A DNA stretch of 64,000 nucleotides, from contig NZ_SNUU01000001.1 in assembly GCF_012027645.1 (NCBI RefSeq), forward strand, positions 992,001-1,056,000, read 5' to 3'. Below are positions 61,429-64,000 of this stretch, piece after piece; position 1 is the stretch's first letter; each line of letters opens with the position of its first letter. The notes under the pieces were generated by a model. It searched no databases. It was not told where the DNA came from and saw only the letters and a program-made list of their open reading frames with translations. The DNA is from Thermococcus sp. 18S1 (GTDB taxonomy: Archaea > Methanobacteriota_B > Thermococci > Thermococcales > Thermococcaceae). Both the position numbers and the translations under genes were made by a program.

Positions 61429-62808
61429 ATGAAGATTCGAAAATTTGTGGATAGGGAAGAGGAGCTCAAAACACTTGAAATGCTTTATGCGCAGGATGGC
61501 TTCACACTCGTTCTCGTCACAGGAAGGAGGAGGATCGGGAAAAGCCGTCTCGTCCGCGAGTTCTTGAATGACAAGGAAGCGATAGCGGTTCAGTTTGAGA
61601 AGAGGGTGTGGGAGTACAACCTCGCGAAGCTCAACAGGGCCATCGGGCAGTACTTTGAGATTCCAACCCCGAATTTCTCGACGTTCACCGACGCGTTCCG
61701 CTTCATCGCGTCTCAAGCTAAGGGCAGGTTCGTGGTGTTTCTCGACGAGTTCTCCTACCTGCTCCGCTACTCAGAAGTCGAGGCCGAGTTTCAGAGTATA
61801 GTTGACGAGGTTCTTCCCGAAAGCAATGTTATGCTCATCCTCTCGGCCTCGTCCGTCGGACTGTTAAAGAGGAGCTTCTTCGACTACTCAAGCCCGCTCT
61901 ACGGGAGGAGTGACGCGACGCTCAACCTTCAGCCCCTTCGCTTCAGGCATCTCTTCGAGTGGTTCCTCAATTTGACCCCGGAAGACGCCGTGAAGCTCTA
62001 TGCTGTAACTTCGGGTGTTCCGAGGTACCTTGAGCTTTTCAACGGGAGAGATGTTGAGCATGAAATAATACGGAACTTCTTCGATCCAAACGCCTTCCTT
62101 TTCCGCGAGGCGAAGGAGTTGCTTGAGGAGGAGTTCAGGGAGCCAGAGACCTACTACACGATACTTGAAGCCCTCGCGAGGGGAAAGACGCGCGTCAATG
62201 AAATCGCCCAGTATTCCTTCATCGAGCCGAAGAACACGGCACGCTATCTTCGGATTCTCGAAGACCTTGGGATTCTGCGACGAGAATTGCCGGTTGGGAG
62301 AAGGGCAAAGCGAGGTGTCTATCGTTTCAAGGACCTCTACTTCGCCTTCTGGTTCAGGTTTATCGCCCCATACTTCGAGGAGATTGAGAGCGGATTTCCA
62401 GATGGGGCCCTTGAGGACTTTGGGCGGGACTTCAACCGCTACCTTGGCTTTGCGTTTGAGGACGTGGCGAAGCAAATCCTAATTGAGCTGAACAGGGTCG
62501 GGAAGTTGCCTTTCAGCTTCACGAAAATTGGAAGATGGTGGCATAAGAGTGAGGAGATTGATCTGGTTGCCTTGAACGAGCGGGAAAGAACGGCTTTGCT
62601 TGTCGAGGTGAAGTGGAAGGAGCTGAGTGAAAGGGAAGCGCGGGGAGTCTTGAAGGACTTGGAGAGAAAGGTAGAACTTGTGGGATGGGATGGTTGGGAG
62701 AAAAGCTACGGGCTAGTGGCAAAGAGCATTGAGGGAAAAGAAAAGCTGGAAGACGAGGGCTGGCTTGTATGGGATTTGGAAGACTTCAAAGACATTTTTC
62801 CCTTGTGA
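61429..62808 (+). CDS. AAA ATPase with DUF234-type C-terminal nuclease-like domain
   Basis: 459 residues. The N-terminal STAND/AAA ATPase has Walker A VTGRRRIGKSRLVREF, Walker B VVFLDEFSYL and ILSASSVGLLKRSFF; a winged helix follows at about 250-310 (ITRVNEIAQYSFIEPKN-like). The C-terminal DUF234 domain has EEIDLVALNERERTALLVEVKWK, a D-x(n)-E-x-K pattern of PD-(D/E)XK nucleases. These ATPases are abundant and mobile in archaea, and their role is unknown. Gene base use is like its neighbours. Leaderless promoter. It is unrelated to the hydrogenase genes upstream, as far as can be seen. Confidence 0.9.
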   Translation: MKIRKFVDREEELKTLEMLYAQDGFTLVLVTGRRRIGKSRLVREFLNDKEAIAVQFEKRVWEYNLAKLNRAIGQYFEIPTPNFSTFTDAFRFIASQAKGRFVVFLDEFSYLLRYSEVEAEFQSIVDEVLPESNVMLILSASSVGLLKRSFFDYSSPLYGRSDATLNLQPLRFRHLFEWFLNLTPEDAVKLYAVTSGVPRYLELFNGRDVEHEIIRNFFDPNAFLFREAKELLEEEFREPETYYTILEALARGKTRVNEIAQYSFIEPKNTARYLRILEDLGILRRELPVGRRAKRGVYRFKDLYFAFWFRFIAPYFEEIESGFPDGALEDFGRDFNRYLGFAFEDVAKQILIELNRVGKLPFSFTKIGRWWHKSEEIDLVALNERERTALLVEVKWKELSEREARGVLKDLERKVELVGWDGWEKSYGLVAKSIEGKEKLEDEGWLVWDLEDFKDIFPL

Positions 62809-62817
62809 CGCATTTCT

Positions 62818-63996
62818 TTACTCTCCCATAGCCCCGAACAGCGATTCGAGGAAGGTCTCGACGTCATCTTTCGTGTTGTACAGGTGCGGTGAGGCCCGTA
62901 TCCCGTAGTGACCGAGAACGCCGCGGTGGCTGACCGAGATTTCCTCCGCGGTGAGCTTCTCGTGCAGTCTCTCCTCTTCCTCGTAGCTCAATCCCGTCTT
63001 TATCGTGACTATCGGTGAGCCCTCCGCGAAGACCTCAAGGCCCGCACTTAGAACCTCGTCCCTTATTCTGCCCGCTAACCTGAGGTTGTGGCGCTCTATC
63101 TCCTCGATGCCTATCTCGTTTACCAGCCTCAGCGAGGCGGTGAAGGCAGCCGCAACGAGGTAGGGCGGCCCGCCGCCGAAGTCGAGCTTCTTGACGCCCC
63201 TCGCGGGTTTCAGCTCGCCCCATGGATCCTTCTCCGGAAGGCCCCACCAGGGTCCCCATTCGCCGGTCGGCGGTTCGTTGTTGAGTAATCCGGTTATCGG
63301 CTTGGCCTCCTCCAGGAGCTCGTCGGAGACGTAGATTAGTCCAGCTCCAGTGTCCGGGCTGAGGAGCCACTTCTCACCGCCCGCCGAGAGCGCATCAACG
63401 CCCTCCTTTTCAGGGAACAGCCTCATGGCTCCAAGGTGCTGGACAGCGTCAACTATCAGCCAGGCGCCGTGTTCGTGGGCAACCCTAGAAAGCTCTCTCA
63501 GGTTGAGCCTTTGTCCAGTGACCCAGTTGACGGAGCTTAAGACCACCGCAAAGGTGTCGTCGTCTATCGCCTTCTCGATATCCTCAAGGCTGTGAACCCC
63601 GTTCCTGTTCTCCACAACGCGCAGCTCAAGGTTAAAACGCCTAGCGTAGCTCCTGAGGAGCGCCGGGAGGGTCGGGAACTCGGTGTCCAGCGAGACGATG
63701 TTCCCTCCCTTCTCGGGTTCGAGTGCCAGCAGGATTCTCCTCAAGCCTTCCGTGGTCTGTATGGAGAGACCGACGTTTTCTGGCTTTGTTTTCATTAACC
63801 TGGCTGCCTCTTTCAGTAGGGGCTTCAGAACGAGCTCGTCCATGTAGTCAACCGAGTTGACCTCTCCGTTGAACTCAATGATATCCGTGAAAAGCTCCGC
63901 GGTACTCTGGAGTGCAGTTGAAGGCATCAGACCGAGGCTCGCGGTGTTCAGGTATGCTTTAAACCTTCCCAGTGCTGGAAACAGGCTTTTTCTCAT
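62818..63996 (-). CDS. Class V aminotransferase (cysteine desulfurase-like)
   Basis: 392 residues, PLP-dependent fold type I. Landmarks: LNTASLGLMPSTALQ near the N-terminus, LSSVNWVTGQRLNL, AWLIVDAVQHLGAM with the PLP Asp, and DALSAGGEKWLLSPDTGAG with the PLP lysine. This subgroup includes cysteine desulfurases and isopenicillin-epimerase-like enzymes; the substrate cannot be decided, and no active Cys loop of IscS/SufS type is obvious. The ATG at 63994-63996 gives a natural start, but the window ends four bases upstream, so a longer N-terminus cannot be excluded. Confidence 0.85.
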   Translation of the reverse strand: MRKSLFPALGRFKAYLNTASLGLMPSTALQSTAELFTDIIEFNGEVNSVDYMDELVLKPLLKEAARLMKTKPENVGLSIQTTEGLRRILLALEPEKGGNIVSLDTEFPTLPALLRSYARRFNLELRVVENRNGVHSLEDIEKAIDDDTFAVVLSSVNWVTGQRLNLRELSRVAHEHGAWLIVDAVQHLGAMRLFPEKEGVDALSAGGEKWLLSPDTGAGLIYVSDELLEEAKPITGLLNNEPPTGEWGPWWGLPEKDPWGELKPARGVKKLDFGGGPPYLVAAAFTASLRLVNEIGIEEIERHNLRLAGRIRDEVLSAGLEVFAEGSPIVTIKTGLSYEEEERLHEKLTAEEISVSHRGVLGHYGIRASPHLYNTKDDVETFLESLFGAMGE

Positions 63997-64000
63997 AGAA

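Overview
The window is a stretch of a hyperthermophilic euryarchaeal chromosome, order Thermococcales, almost certainly genus Thermococcus. The family B DNA polymerase at 6805-9132 is very close to the 9 degrees N / KOD / Tgo type enzymes. Other order-typical markers are a CGP-CTERM tail, two DUF257 proteins, an eight-gene soluble-hydrogenase locus with a SurR-type site, the psmA-SDO1-exosome operon and the aIF2beta-MCM-Gins23 replication block. Genes are dense and GC-rich, with short gaps that carry archaeal TATA boxes. Many genes have a GGTGAT-type ribosome binding site about four bases before the start, and I used this to choose starts. No gap exceeds about 200 bases. I saw no tRNA, rRNA, CRISPR array, insertion sequence or intein.

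Layout. 1-6.7 kb: the end of an AMMECR1 gene, a very large AT-rich secreted protein (choice-of-anchor-L-like plus PKD), an RNA m5C methyltransferase and a small membrane-anchored protein whose likely native start is followed by an in-frame stop. 6.8-10.5 kb: polB, then two tandem VapBC toxin-antitoxin pairs. 10.5-22 kb: a HAD protein, a Toprim/membrane-protein pair, an S-layer-like protein, two MFS transporters, a zinc-finger/S1/OB/DHH nuclease (RecJ-like) and a PEGA-domain surface protein. 22-27 kb: a PadR regulator with a palindromic operator, a thioesterase, nicotinamidase, an AI-2E-type transporter, small unknowns, and a third VapBC whose toxin is frameshifted. 27-31 kb: indolepyruvate oxidoreductase alpha subunit without an adjacent beta gene, then small proteins, a MazG-like protein and a HIT protein.

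31-46 kb is mostly housekeeping. It holds proteasome alpha, SDO1, Rrp4, Rrp41 and Rrp42 in one operon; SepF; a ZPR1-type protein; homoserine dehydrogenase; a four-CBS protein; a complete sodium-pumping methylmalonyl-CoA decarboxylase operon (alpha, delta, biotin carrier, beta); and aIF2beta, MCM and Gins23. 46-52 kb has a phosphodiesterase, two unrecognised proteins, RNA 3'-phosphate cyclase, a TatD-like hydrolase and an operon of two DUF257 paralogues with a translation-factor-like beta-barrel.

52-61 kb is the most interesting region. A four-subunit NiFe hydrogenase operon (beta, gamma, delta, alpha; minus strand) is divergent from a three-gene operon encoding NuoE-like, NuoF-like and a 951-residue NuoG/GltD fusion. 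The intergenic region carries GTTaccAACcagatGTTacaAAC, which matches and extends the published SurR consensus and lies almost exactly midway between the two predicted TATA boxes. The inferred picture is a redox-controlled, seven-subunit flavin/Fe-S/NiFe system moving electrons between NAD(P)H, ferredoxin and protons. The window ends with an AAA ATPase with a DUF234/nuclease-like C-terminus and a class V aminotransferase.
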